Shown here piece by piece: positions 9,641 to 18,575 of a DNA stretch of 64,000 nt. Source of the stretch: Dechloromonas sp. UBA6271 (GTDB lineage Bacteria; Pseudomonadota; Gammaproteobacteria; Burkholderiales; Rhodocyclaceae). Below the pieces are notes generated by a model that saw nothing but the letters and a program-made list of their open reading frames with translations, had not been told where the DNA came from and did no database searches. The DNA is taken from NCBI GenBank assembly GCA_002440665.1, contig DJUX01000035.1, positions 14,761 through 78,760 on the forward strand, written 5' to 3'. Made by a program: the position numbers and the translations under genes. The first letter of the stretch is position 1; each line of letters opens with the position of its first letter.

Positions 9641-10276
9641 ATGATCCGTACAGCGGCAATGGCAATCCTTCTTGCCACCAGTTTCATGTCTCACGCGGCT
9701 GAAGAAGCCAAAGCCAAGGCAGACCCCGCCAAGGGCAAGGCCATCGCCGAAACCGTTTGTGTCGCCTGTCATGGCGCCGACGGCAACAGCGCAGCGTCGG
9801 CCAACCCGCACCTGGCTGCCCAGCATCAGGAATATATCTACAAGCAGCTGACGAACTTCAAGGCAGTCGATGGCAAGCCGGCAGCCCGCAACAACGCCAT
9901 CATGGGTGGCATGGCGGCACCGCTGTCGGACGAAGACATGCGCAACGTCGCTGCCTGGTTCGCCAGCCAGAAGCTGAAGCCGGCAGTTGCCAAGGACGAG
10001 TCCAAGATTGCCCTCGGCCAGAAAATCTGGCGCCAGGGTGACTTCAAGAAGGGCATCCCGGCCTGTGCCGGTTGCCATGGCCCGGCCGGCGCCGGCATGC
10101 CTGCCCAGTACCCGCGCCTGGCTGGCCAGTTCCCGGAATATACCGAAGCACAGCTGAAGACCTTCCGTACCGAAGAACGCAACAACGACCCGGAAAAGAT
10201 GATGCGGATGATCGCCGCCAAGATGTCCGATGTCGAAATCAAGGCCGTGGCGGAATACGCGGCCGGTCTTCGCTAA
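9641..10276 (+). CDS. Cytochrome c4 (dihaem)
   Basis: A periplasmic dihaem cytochrome of 211 residues that passes electrons to terminal oxidases. A signal peptide covers about residues 1-19 (cleavage after SHA). Two class I haem domains each have a CxxCH site (CVACH near residue 42 and CAGCH near 143). The Met ligands are within MGGMAAPLSDEDM and MMRMIAAKMSD. The family signature HGADGNSA follows the first haem site. A good ribosome site lies before the ATG and a strong terminator follows. Confidence 0.93.
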   Translation: MIRTAAMAILLATSFMSHAAEEAKAKADPAKGKAIAETVCVACHGADGNSAASANPHLAAQHQEYIYKQLTNFKAVDGKPAARNNAIMGGMAAPLSDEDMRNVAAWFASQKLKPAVAKDESKIALGQKIWRQGDFKKGIPACAGCHGPAGAGMPAQYPRLAGQFPEYTEAQLKTFRTEERNNDPEKMMRMIAAKMSDVEIKAVAEYAAGLR

Positions 10277-10291
10277 CTCGGCGAATCACGG

Positions 10292-10326
10292 GAAAAAGGC
10301 AGCTGCGGCTGCCTTTTATTTTTTCC
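10292..10326 (+). terminator. Terminator after cytochrome c4
   Basis: Stem aaaaggcagc / gctgcctttt (10294-10303 and 10308-10317) followed by ATTTTTTCC. Confidence 0.88.
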
Positions 10327-10399
10327 GGCCTTGGCATCCGCGCCACGGGCGGATAGACTGCTCTGACAACAACGCTCAACCTCGCCGAGGAGACCAAAT

Positions 10400-10834
10400 A
10401 TGAAAACGCTCAAGCAAATGCTGGCCGGCAAACATCGGCCGCTCGCCGTCGTCTCGCCGAACGATTCCGTCTTTCATGCCTTGACCCTGATGGCTCAGCA
10501 TGACGTTGGCGCCCTGATGGTGCTTGACGGCGAACAACTGGTCGGCATTTTTTCGGAGCGCGATTACGCGCGCAAGATCATCCTGCACGGCAAGAGTTCG
10601 AAAGAAACGCTGGTCAGCGAAATCATGAGCGACAAGGTCGCCTATGTCACCCCCGCCACGACACTTGACGAGTGCATGGCGCTGATGACCGAAAAGCGCT
10701 TCCGCCACCTGCCGGTACTGTCGGAGGATGACAATAGCGTCGTCGGCATCATTTCCATTGGCGATCTGGTCAAGGAAACCATCAGCAGCCAGCAGTTTCT
10801 GATAAAGCAGCTGGAACATTACATTTCTGGCTGA
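10400..10834 (+). CDS. CBS-domain-pair protein
   Basis: A 144-residue protein made almost entirely of two CBS domains (about residues 10-68 and 75-130). Such pairs bind adenine nucleotides. Signatures include MVLDGEQLVGIFSERDYARK and FRHLPVLSEDDNSVVGIISIGDLV. It has no other domain, so it probably acts as a stand-alone energy-status sensor or a partner of another protein; the partner is not evident. A ribosome site (gaggaga) precedes the ATG. Strong hairpins close the gene. Confidence 0.88.
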   Translation: MKTLKQMLAGKHRPLAVVSPNDSVFHALTLMAQHDVGALMVLDGEQLVGIFSERDYARKIILHGKSSKETLVSEIMSDKVAYVTPATTLDECMALMTEKRFRHLPVLSEDDNSVVGIISIGDLVKETISSQQFLIKQLEHYISG

Positions 10835-10865
10835 AACGGCAGCGGTTTCACGCTGCCGTTCCGTT

Positions 10866-10906
10866 AAAAAGACAATCGCCCGCGCTTTCCCGGGCGATTG
10901 TCTTTT
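10866..10906 (+). terminator. Strong terminator after the CBS gene
   Basis: A 16-base perfect stem, aaaagacaatcgcccg / cgggcgattgtctttt, with an 8-base loop. A smaller hairpin (cggcagcg / cgctgccg) lies just upstream at 10837-10858. The rest of the gap up to 11091 shows nothing recognisable. Confidence 0.9.
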
Positions 10907-11091
10907 CCCGGCCCTGACTCTGCGGTTTTGCGTGGCTGGTGGTCCGGCAGCCCGAACCGCCTCTCGCCATCGCTGTCTCAGCTTCACCATGGAGCGTTTC
11001 AGACAGCCTCAATTCCGCACCCGCCACATGACTGTAAGTTTTCCGGAGTGTCCAGCGACTAATCAGCAAATGAAGAGCGCGAGGTAACACC

Positions 11092-12045
11092 ATGCTTATA
11101 CTGCACCGACCGGAAATCCTTCCATCCGAAATCACCCCACCCGATGTCTATGGTGCGCGGCGAAAATTCCTGCGCGACGTGACACTAGGACTGGGCGCCG
11201 CCGGCCTCGGGCTGATGGGCAACAGCCACGCTGCCACAGCCGAGCGCATCCGCTTTGAGGCAATCACCCCAGGCCCATTTTCGGCAAACGATGAAAAAAT
11301 CACGCCCTACGCTTCGGTTACTGAATACGGCAACTTTTACGAGTTCGGACCCGACAAGGACAGCCCGGCCCGCAACGCGCACCGCTTGCGCACCCGGCCG
11401 TGGACCGTCGGCATCGAAGGCGAAGTTAAGACGCCGAAGACCTTTGCCATCGAAGACATACTCAAGTGGACACCACTCGAGGAACGCGTCTACCGGATGC
11501 GCTGCGTCGAAGGCTGGAGCGCCGTCATTCCCTGGGTCGGCATTCCGCTCGCCGAATTGATCAAGCGCAGCGACGTTACCGGCAACGCAAAATTCGTCGA
11601 ATTCTGGAGTCTTGCCGACCCCGAACAGATGCCCTACGTCCGCGTCCCGTTTCTCGACTGGCCCTACATCGAGGCACTCAGACTCGACGAGGCGATGCAT
11701 CCGCTGGCCCTGCTCGGCCTCGGCATGTACGGCGAGCAAATGCCCAAGCAGAACGGCGCCCCGTTGCGCGTAGTCGCTCCCTGGAAATACGGTTTCAAGG
11801 GTGCCAAGTCGATCGTCAAGGTACGCTTCGTCGAAAAGCAGCCCCCGACCGTGTGGACCAAGGCTGGCCCCGACGAATACGGCTTCTATTCCAACGTCAA
11901 CCCGGATGTGCCACACAAACGCTGGAGCCAGAGCCACGAACGCCGACTGGGCGAATTCTTCAAGCGTAAGACCCTGCCCTTCAACGGGTATGGCGAACAG
12001 GTGGCCGGACTTTATACCGGCATGGATTTACGCAAGAATTTCTGA
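11092..12045 (+). CDS. msrP: Protein-methionine-sulfoxide reductase, catalytic subunit MsrP
   Basis: A periplasmic molybdopterin enzyme that repairs oxidised methionines in envelope proteins, formerly YedY. It has 317 residues. A twin-arginine signal (ARRKFLRDVTLGLGAAGLG) lies near residue 23, consistent with export of the folded cofactor protein. The sulfite-oxidase-type domain carries the Mo-ligating Cys in RMRCVEGWSAVIPW, and APLRVVAPWKYGFKGAKSIV is a family signature. It is followed 3 bases later by msrQ, its membrane electron donor. Confidence 0.95.
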   Translation: MLILHRPEILPSEITPPDVYGARRKFLRDVTLGLGAAGLGLMGNSHAATAERIRFEAITPGPFSANDEKITPYASVTEYGNFYEFGPDKDSPARNAHRLRTRPWTVGIEGEVKTPKTFAIEDILKWTPLEERVYRMRCVEGWSAVIPWVGIPLAELIKRSDVTGNAKFVEFWSLADPEQMPYVRVPFLDWPYIEALRLDEAMHPLALLGLGMYGEQMPKQNGAPLRVVAPWKYGFKGAKSIVKVRFVEKQPPTVWTKAGPDEYGFYSNVNPDVPHKRWSQSHERRLGEFFKRKTLPFNGYGEQVAGLYTGMDLRKNF

Positions 12046-12048
12046 ACA

Positions 12049-12714
12049 ATGACCACGCAAAAAACCACGCCACCGATAGCCCAACTCAAAGCCGCCCTTT
12101 TCCTCGTGGCTCTCCTGCCGCTGGGGCGCCTGCTCTGGGCCGCCTACACTGGCGATTTCGGCCCCAATCCAGTCGAATTCGTCCAGCGCTGGACCGGTAC
12201 CTGGACCTTCAACCTCCTGCTGCTGACACTCTGCGTCTCACCGCTGCGCGCCTATACGCAATGGCACTGGCTGCTCCGCCTGCGGCGCATGCTCGGACTG
12301 TTCACCTTTTTCTACGCGACACTGCACTTCCTGTCCTTCATCGGCTTCGACCATTCCTTTGCGGTCGACGAGATCGCCAAGGACATTTTCAAGCGCCCCT
12401 TCGTCACCGTCGGTTTCGCCGCCTTCCTGCTGCTGATTCCACTGGCCGCCACCTCGAACCAATGGGCCATCCGCAAGCTGGGCGGACGCAAGTGGCAGGA
12501 ACTGCACCGCAACGTCTACCTGATCGGCATTCTCGCCTGCGTGCATTATTTCTGGCTGGTCAAGGCAACTGCGCTGCTCTGGCCGCTGGCCTATTCGGTC
12601 GCCCTCGCCTTCCTGCTCGGCTGGCGAGTACGCGAACGGCAGCGCAAGGCGATCCCGGTACCGCAGTTCCAGAACGCCAAGCCGCTCAAGTTCTTCAAGC
12701 AGAAACCTGACTAG
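12049..12714 (+). CDS. msrQ: Haem-binding membrane subunit MsrQ
   Basis: An inner-membrane b-type haem protein of 221 residues that passes electrons from the quinone pool or flavin reductase to MsrP. It has about six hydrophobic helices. Conserved histidines appear in YATLHFLSF, ELHRNVYLIG and ACVHYFWLVK, the expected haem ligands of the ferric-reductase-like fold. It starts 3 bases after the msrP stop and is translationally linked. It ends 3 bases before bioC, which is convergent. Confidence 0.94.
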   Translation: MTTQKTTPPIAQLKAALFLVALLPLGRLLWAAYTGDFGPNPVEFVQRWTGTWTFNLLLLTLCVSPLRAYTQWHWLLRLRRMLGLFTFFYATLHFLSFIGFDHSFAVDEIAKDIFKRPFVTVGFAAFLLLIPLAATSNQWAIRKLGGRKWQELHRNVYLIGILACVHYFWLVKATALLWPLAYSVALAFLLGWRVRERQRKAIPVPQFQNAKPLKFFKQKPD

Positions 12715-12717
12715 ACG

Positions 12718-13596
12718 TTATTTCCGGCGCGGCGTATCGAAGCGGATGACGGCGCGGCCGTCGGCGGTCTGTTTCGGCGCCACCTTCCAGGCGTGGCCAT
12801 AGACGATCTCGAACGTTGCAGGGAGCTTGCCGTTGGCGCGCTGGCTCTCGTAGGCAGCGCGCGCCCGTTCCCATGCCTGGCGTCCGGTCAGCCCATGGCG
12901 TCGCGCCTTCATGGCGCAGCCTGAGCCGGCAGCGCGCAGTTCGCCGAGCAGATCGTCGAAACGGTCGTAAGTCAGGGTCAGTACTTCCATGTCCATCACC
13001 GGGTCGGCGAAGCCGCAGCCAACCAGCATGTCGCCGAGGTCGTGCATGTCGATGAAGCGCTGGGTATGTGCATAGCCGTCGGAAAACGCCGAGCGCAATT
13101 CCTTCAGCGAATCCGGCCCCAGGGTCGAGAACATCAACAGGCCGCCGACTTCGAGCACGCGGTGTGCTTCGGCGAGCGCCGGCTGCGGGTCGTCCAGCCA
13201 GTGCAGCAGCAGGTTGGACCAGACGATTGCGGTCGACTGCGATTTCAGGGGCAAATTCGCGGCATCGCCAGCCAGCCGCTGCGCTTCGTTCTGGCGCCCC
13301 AGACCCAGCCAGCGTTGCCAACTTGGGCGGGCGGCATGGTCACCCTGCAACATGGCCGGGGCAATATCCAACCCGAGCAATTGCGCATCCGGGTAGCGCG
13401 CAGCCAGACTGGCAAAACTGCCGCCCCGGCTGCAGCCCAGATCCAAGATACGCTTCGGCTCGACCTTGACGTAATCGAGCCGCTCCTGCATGCGACGGTC
13501 GACCTCGCGGGCGAAGAAATCCGCCTGATCGTAACTTTCTGCAATGCGGGAAAAACGCCGGCCTACCTGCAACCGGTCGACAAAACCGCCGCTCAA
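12718..13596 (-). CDS. bioC: Malonyl-[acyl-carrier protein] O-methyltransferase BioC
   Basis: Methylates malonyl-ACP so that the fatty-acid enzymes can build the pimeloyl chain of biotin. It has 292 residues. The SAM site is ILDLGCSRGGSFASL with LGLDIAPAML, and motif IV is WSNLLLHWLDD. The start codon is TTG, overlapping the bioB stop as TTGA, so translation should be coupled to bioB. The C-terminal half (YGHAWKVAPKQTADGRAVIRFD) matches beta-proteobacterial BioC. Confidence 0.9.
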   Translation of the reverse strand: MSGGFVDRLQVGRRFSRIAESYDQADFFAREVDRRMQERLDYVKVEPKRILDLGCSRGGSFASLAARYPDAQLLGLDIAPAMLQGDHAARPSWQRWLGLGRQNEAQRLAGDAANLPLKSQSTAIVWSNLLLHWLDDPQPALAEAHRVLEVGGLLMFSTLGPDSLKELRSAFSDGYAHTQRFIDMHDLGDMLVGCGFADPVMDMEVLTLTYDRFDDLLGELRAAGSGCAMKARRHGLTGRQAWERARAAYESQRANGKLPATFEIVYGHAWKVAPKQTADGRAVIRFDTPRRK

Positions 13597-14576
13597 ACCG
13601 CCTTCACGCCCAGACGCGCAAACAGGGCGTCGTCACGATCGACATCCGGATTGCCGGTCGTCAGCAGGTGGTCGCCGTAGAACATCGAGTTGGCGCCCGC
13701 CAGGAAACAGAGCGCCTGCAACTCGTCGCTCATTTCCTGACGGCCGGCGGAAAGACGAACCCAGGAAGTCGGCATCGTGATGCGGGCGGCAGCGATGGTG
13801 CGCACGAACTCGAACGGATCCAGACGTGCTGTATCCGCCATCGGCGTTCCTGGGATCGGCACCAAGTTGTTGATCGGTACCGATTCCGGCGGCTGCGGCA
13901 GGTTGGCGAGCTGAACGATCAGTGCGGCGCGGTTCTTGCGCGATTCACCCATGCCGATGATGCCGCCCGAGCAGATATTGATGCCCGCATCGCGCACCTG
14001 ATCGAGCGTATCGAGGCGGTCGTCGTGGGTGTGGGTCTTGATAACCTGACCGTAGAATTCCTTGTCGGTATCCAGATTATGGTTGTAGTAGTCAAGGCCG
14101 GCATCCTTGAGCTTGCCGGCCTGTCCTTCCTTGAGCATGCCAAGCGTCACGCAGGTCTGCATGCCGAGCGCCTTGACCTCGCGCACCATGTCGAGCACGC
14201 GGTCGAGGTCGTTATCCTTCGGCCCCTTCCAGGCAGCGCCCATGCAGAAACGGGAAGCGCCCTTTTCCTTAGCCGCCTTGGCGGCAGCGACGACCTCGTC
14301 CAGCGGCATCAGGCGCTCGCGCTCGGTATCGGTGTCGTAACGGGCCGACTGCGAGCAGTAGCTGCAATCCTCGGAACAACCGCCGGTCTTGACCGAAAGC
14401 AGCGTCGAGCGTTGAATGGCGTTGGGATCGAAATGCTCCCGGTGCACACCCTGCGCACGCCAGATCAAATCCATCAAAGGCATCTCGTACAGGGCGAGCA
14501 CCTCATCAAGTGCCCAGCGGCGAGCAGGAACAGGCTGGGAAACGGGGGAAACGGCGGCGAGAGAGCTAGCTTGCAT
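13593..14576 (-). CDS. bioB: Biotin synthase
   Basis: A radical-SAM enzyme that inserts sulfur into dethiobiotin. It has 327 residues. The [4Fe-4S] site CSEDCSYCSQS lies near residue 62, and the [2Fe-2S] region contains CMGAAWKGPKDND and the later Arg-containing strand (TMPTSWVRLSAGR). The ATG at 14576 (MQASSLAAVSPVS) was chosen; the frame is open for another 88 codons but that part crosses into comF and lacks similarity to the family. It is followed by bioC with a 4-base overlap. Confidence 0.96.
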   Translation of the reverse strand: MQASSLAAVSPVSQPVPARRWALDEVLALYEMPLMDLIWRAQGVHREHFDPNAIQRSTLLSVKTGGCSEDCSYCSQSARYDTDTERERLMPLDEVVAAAKAAKEKGASRFCMGAAWKGPKDNDLDRVLDMVREVKALGMQTCVTLGMLKEGQAGKLKDAGLDYYNHNLDTDKEFYGQVIKTHTHDDRLDTLDQVRDAGINICSGGIIGMGESRKNRAALIVQLANLPQPPESVPINNLVPIPGTPMADTARLDPFEFVRTIAAARITMPTSWVRLSAGRQEMSDELQALCFLAGANSMFYGDHLLTTGNPDVDRDDALFARLGVKAV

Positions 14577-14626
14577 GGGAGGCCTTGCTTGAGAAAAATC
14601 AATAAAAATCAACGACGAAGCGCACT

Positions 14627-14643
14627 GATAATTATGAATTATC
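14627..14643. promoter_or_regulatory. Perfect palindrome in the bioB-comF divergent region
   Basis: GATAATT-ATG-AATTATC, 7-base arms around a 3-base centre. It lies 51 bases before bioB and 17 bases before comF. It could be an operator or only an AT-rich promoter; the binding protein is unknown. Confidence 0.4.
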
Positions 14644-14659
14644 GAGGACGCCGGTAACG

Positions 14660-15370
14660 ATGTCAATTTTACCCCAAGCCATGCAAGCTGCCTTCGGCAG
14701 CATTGCCTCGCACCTCTTGCCCGGCAGTTGCCTGCTCTGTTCCGCCGACACTTCCGGGAGCCCGCTCTGTTCCGACTGCGAAAGCGATCTACCCAAACTC
14801 CCTGCCAACCTTTGCCCGCAGTGCGGCATAGAAACAACACTAGGCGAACACTGCGGCGCCTGCCTCAAGGAACCGCCCGCTTTCACGCGAACGATTGCCC
14901 AGTTTCGCTACGACTTTCCCGTCGACCGCCTGATTCAGGCGCTCAAATATAGCCACCAGTTGCCCCTGGCCGCCTGGTTCGGCCATTGCCTAAGCCGAAA
15001 AATCGTTGCCGCTGAACACGACCTGATACTGCCGCTCCCGCTGCATCCCTCACGCCTGCAGACCCGCGGCTTCAATCAATCGACCGAGATCGCCCGAACG
15101 ATCAGTCGTGCCTCGGGTATCCCAATGAACACTCATAGCCTGACCCGTTCCCGCGCAACACCACCGCAGGCAGCTCTGCCGCTCAAAGAGCGCGCACAAA
15201 ACGTTCGCGGCGCCTTCGAGTGCTCCGCCGACTTTAGTGGCAAACGTATCTTATTAGTAGACGACGTGATGACTACCGGCTCGACACTTCGCGAATGTGC
15301 CCGCATACTGAAACTGCATGGCGCCACGCAGATCACGGTAGTCGTTGCTGCCCGCGCCCTCCGCCACTGA
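14660..15370 (+). CDS. ComF-family phosphoribosyltransferase-like protein
   Basis: A 236-residue ComF/GntX-type protein linked to DNA uptake and carbon-source use in other bacteria. Zinc-ribbon cysteines occur in LLCSADTSGSPLCSDC and CPQCG...CGACL. The C-terminal PRTase domain has the PRPP loop ILLVDDVMTTGSTL. It is divergent from bioB and is followed by trmL 64 bases downstream. Confidence 0.9.
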   Translation: MSILPQAMQAAFGSIASHLLPGSCLLCSADTSGSPLCSDCESDLPKLPANLCPQCGIETTLGEHCGACLKEPPAFTRTIAQFRYDFPVDRLIQALKYSHQLPLAAWFGHCLSRKIVAAEHDLILPLPLHPSRLQTRGFNQSTEIARTISRASGIPMNTHSLTRSRATPPQAALPLKERAQNVRGAFECSADFSGKRILLVDDVMTTGSTLRECARILKLHGATQITVVVAARALRH

Positions 15371-15434
15371 GGCATGCCTAGAACCTCTGAGTTGCACGCA
15401 GCATTCAACACAGCCAATTCCAACAAGTCCCTGA

Positions 15435-15899
15435 ATGATCGCCGTCGTCCTTTTCCAGCCCGAGATTCCGCCCAACACCGGCAACGTGATCCGCCTGTGC
15501 GCCAATACGGGCGCCGAGCTGCATCTTGTCGAGCCACTGGGTTTCGACATCAATGACAAGACCTTGCGCCGTGCCGGCCTCGACTACCATGAATACGCTC
15601 GCGTCTTCCGCCATGCCGACTGGGACGCCTGCAAGGCGGCCCTCGGCGAACGCCGCTGCTGGGCAATGACTACCTCCGGGCACGGCAGCCCGTTCGATCA
15701 GCACCTGAACGACGACGATGTATTCGTCTTCGGCCGTGAAACGAGCGGCTTGCCCGGCGACGTCCTTTGCAACTTCCCGGTAACGCAACGCTTGCGTTTG
15801 CCGATGCGGGTGGGCCAACGCAGCCTCAACCTGTCCAATGCCGTCGCTGTGACGGTTTTCGAAGCCTGGCGACAAACCGGATTCCCTGAAGCCATCTGA
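15435..15899 (+). CDS. trmL: tRNA (cytidine(34)-2'-O)-methyltransferase TrmL
   Basis: A SPOUT-fold methyltransferase modifying the wobble base of leucine tRNAs. At 154 residues it is the minimal TrmL length with no RNA-binding extension. Motif 1 is IPPNTGNVIRLCANTG, motif 2 is FGRETSGLP, and motif 3 is RLRLPMRVGQRSLNLSNAVAV, which together form the SAM-binding knot. Confidence 0.95.
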   Translation: MIAVVLFQPEIPPNTGNVIRLCANTGAELHLVEPLGFDINDKTLRRAGLDYHEYARVFRHADWDACKAALGERRCWAMTTSGHGSPFDQHLNDDDVFVFGRETSGLPGDVLCNFPVTQRLRLPMRVGQRSLNLSNAVAVTVFEAWRQTGFPEAI

Positions 15900-16105
15900 T
15901 TGAAAATCCGCCGCACCAGCGGTTTGCCATCCTGATACTGTTGCGCCAAAGCAACAACCGCAGCCCAAAGCAGGCGTCCACCGCAAACATCAATTGCCCG
16001 AGTGCCCGCTCTTTGCCAAAATCGGCTCAACTTCTCAATCCGAGAGGTAAAGCTTAATCAACTCGCAAGAGCAGATTAAAAACTAACCACTAAGGAGAAA
16101 TTCTG

Positions 16106-17317
16106 ATGCAAAAGAAACTCATCGCTCTGGCAGTCGCCGGCCTGGCCTCCACCGCCGCCTTCGCACAGACCAACGTCACCATCTACGGTCTGGTTGACTA
16201 CGGCTACGCCTACCGTTGGGACGGCAGGGATGCAGGTACGGTCTTCAACAACGCCGGCGTTCCCATCGCCCGCACCAGCGGTACCCCGAACTCCCAAAGC
16301 CAACTGAACGGCGGCCAGTCTCTTGGCAACCGCCTCGGCTTCAAGGGCACGGAAGATCTGGGCAACGGCCTGAAGGCTGTCTTCCTGCTGGAACAAGGCT
16401 TCATGCTTGATACCGGTAACCAGCAAACCGCCGGTTCGCAATTCACCCGTCAAGCCTACATGGGCCTGAGCGGCAACTTCGGTACCGTGGTCGGTGGCCG
16501 TCTGTACACCCCGCACTACACCTTCGTTTCCGGCCTGGATCCGTTCGGTGCCGGCACCGTTGGCCGTTACAACAACGTCTACTCTTCCGCCGCCTTCGCC
16601 TCCTACGGCAATGGTGGCACCCTGGGCGACCCGGTTCGTGTTGACAACGCCGTCGCCTACATCTCCCCGTCCTTCCTGGGTGGTCTGACCGCTACCCTGG
16701 CCTTCTCCAACAACGCCGGTGGCCAGGAAGATGCCAGCAGCAACGCCGCCAACAACACGGTCTACGCCGGCTTGCTGAAGTACGACAACGGCCCGATCAG
16801 TGCTGGTTTGAACTATCACTACATCAACGGCGGTTCGCGTCTGAGCGACGCCACCTTGGCTAGCCCGATCGGCGTCAAGAACGCTGAGAACGCAACGCTG
16901 GGTGGCTCGTATGACTTCAAGGTCGTCAAGGTCATGGCGCTGTACTCCTGGAACCAAGTCGACTATCTGATCAACCCGGCCCTTGTCAGCAACACCGGGC
17001 GCACGGCCACCATCAACAACTACATGCTGGGTGCAACGGCTCCGTTCGGCAAGTTCGTGGGTAAGGCTTCCTACATCTACTCCGACGGCAACACCCGTGC
17101 TGGTGGCGACGCGCAACAGTTCGCGCTCGGTCTGGACTACAACCTGTCGAAGCGTACCGCAATCTACAGCGCCTACTCCTTCATCGACAACAGTGACAAC
17201 CGTATGTCCGCCGTCGGCGACGCCTCCAACAGCGGCGCCTACGCCGCTGGCAATGGCTACAACCTGCCGGGCGTGTTCCAGCAAGGCATCCAGTTCGGCG
17301 TGCGTCACATGTTCTAA
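16106..17317 (+). CDS. General porin (Gram-negative porin family)
   Basis: An outer-membrane beta-barrel porin of 403 residues for diffusion of small solutes. The signal peptide is MQKKLIALAVAGLASTAAFA. The mature start QTNVTIYGLVDYGYAY, the L3-type motif GRLYTPHYTF and the terminal Phe (FGVRHMF, the BAM recognition signal) are all present. A strong ribosome site (aaggaga) precedes the ATG. Codon use is markedly more restricted than in neighbours, as in highly expressed genes. The 205-base upstream gap holds no gene. Confidence 0.94.
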   Translation: MQKKLIALAVAGLASTAAFAQTNVTIYGLVDYGYAYRWDGRDAGTVFNNAGVPIARTSGTPNSQSQLNGGQSLGNRLGFKGTEDLGNGLKAVFLLEQGFMLDTGNQQTAGSQFTRQAYMGLSGNFGTVVGGRLYTPHYTFVSGLDPFGAGTVGRYNNVYSSAAFASYGNGGTLGDPVRVDNAVAYISPSFLGGLTATLAFSNNAGGQEDASSNAANNTVYAGLLKYDNGPISAGLNYHYINGGSRLSDATLASPIGVKNAENATLGGSYDFKVVKVMALYSWNQVDYLINPALVSNTGRTATINNYMLGATAPFGKFVGKASYIYSDGNTRAGGDAQQFALGLDYNLSKRTAIYSAYSFIDNSDNRMSAVGDASNSGAYAAGNGYNLPGVFQQGIQFGVRHMF

Positions 17318-17338
17318 TCCAGCGCAAGCCGGATTTGC

Positions 17339-17363
17339 AAAGGGCGCTTCGGCGCCCTTTTTC
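17339..17363 (+). terminator. Terminator after the porin
   Basis: Stem aaagggcgc / gcgcccttt closed by a stable TTCG tetraloop and followed by TTTC. Confidence 0.9.
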
Positions 17364-17404
17364 ATTGCCGTACGCGAGGCGTTCAGCGAAAAATTCCTGG
17401 ATGT

Positions 17405-17438
17405 AAAAAAGGCGCCCTCTCGGGGGCGCCCTTCTTTT
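17405..17438 (-). terminator. Terminator of the proB unit
   Basis: Read on the minus strand: stem gggcgcccc(c) / (ag)ggcgcc followed by TTTTTT. It lies directly downstream of proB and is convergent with the porin terminator. Confidence 0.8.
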
Positions 17439-17453
17439 GCCATGCGTAACAAT

Positions 17454-18575
17454 CTAGCCCAAGAGAATCAGATTATCGCGGTGGATGATTTCGGATTCAT
17501 CGACATAACCGAGCAGGCTCTCGATCTCCTGGCTTGACTTGCGGGCGATCAGGCGGGCTTCGCCGCTACCGTAATTGCTCAGGCCGCGGGCAATTTCCCG
17601 GCCTTCGCTATCCACACAAGCCACTGCCGCCCCCCGCTCGAACTCCCCCTCGGTCGCGACAACGCCGATCGGCAACAGGCTTTTGCCAGCTTTCAGGGCG
17701 TTGACCGCACCAGCGTCAAGGATCAGGCGCCCGGCCAGTTGCAGGTGGTCGGCCAGCCATTGCATGCGCGCCGCGAGCGGCTGGGTTTGCGAAATAAGCA
17801 GCGTGCCGACGGATTCGCCATTGGCCAGGCGGACGATCGGATCGATCTCGCGACCATTGGCGATGGCCGTGTGCGCCCCACTCTTGGCAGCGCGCTTGGC
17901 AGCGATGACCTTGGTGATCATGCCACCCTTGCCGATCGAGGTGCCAGCGCCGCCCGCCATGCCTTCCAGCGATTCATCGCCGGCCGTGGCTTCGGAAATC
18001 AGCGTCGCACCGGGATCCTTGCGCGGGTCGGCTGTATATAGACCGGCCTGGTCGGTCAGGATGATCAGCGCATCGGCTTCGATCAGGTTGGCGACCAGTG
18101 CACCCAAGGTATCGTTGTCGCCGAACTTGATCTCGTCGGTGACTACCGTGTCGTTTTCATTGATGATCGGCACAACACCAAGTTCAAGCAACGTCGTCAG
18201 TGTGGAGCGGGCATTCAGGTAACGCTTGCGATCGGCCAGATCGTCGTGGGTCAGCAGAATCTGGGCAGTATGCAGACCGTGCTTGGAAAATGCACCCTCA
18301 TACACCTGCACCAGCCCCATCTGCCCGACGGCAGCCGCCGCCTGCAGCTCATGGACCGACTTGGGGCGCTTGCTCCAGCCCAGGCGCTGCATGCCGCAGG
18401 CGATGGCGCCGGAAGAGACCAGGACGACCTCCTTGCCCTGCTGCCGCAGCACGCTGATCTGGCGCGCCCAGCCATCGATGGCGGCGAGGTCAAGGCCGGC
18501 GCCGTTGTTGGTGACGAGGGCCGAGCCGACCTTGACGACCAAGCGTTTGGCGTTGGCCAGGCGAGTCTTGTTCAT
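17454..18575 (-). CDS. proB: Glutamate 5-kinase
   Basis: Catalyses the first step of proline synthesis. It has 373 residues: an amino-acid kinase domain (about 1-260; KVGSALVTNNGAGLD, LVSSGAIACGMQRLG, NENDTVVTDEIKFGDNDTLGALVANL) followed by a C-terminal PUA domain (about 280-360). It overlaps obgE by 4 bases (ATGA), so it is the last gene of the rplU-rpmA-obgE-proB order common in beta-proteobacteria. Confidence 0.96.
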   Translation of the reverse strand: MNKTRLANAKRLVVKVGSALVTNNGAGLDLAAIDGWARQISVLRQQGKEVVLVSSGAIACGMQRLGWSKRPKSVHELQAAAAVGQMGLVQVYEGAFSKHGLHTAQILLTHDDLADRKRYLNARSTLTTLLELGVVPIINENDTVVTDEIKFGDNDTLGALVANLIEADALIILTDQAGLYTADPRKDPGATLISEATAGDESLEGMAGGAGTSIGKGGMITKVIAAKRAAKSGAHTAIANGREIDPIVRLANGESVGTLLISQTQPLAARMQWLADHLQLAGRLILDAGAVNALKAGKSLLPIGVVATEGEFERGAAVACVDSEGREIARGLSNYGSGEARLIARKSSQEIESLLGYVDESEIIHRDNLILLG

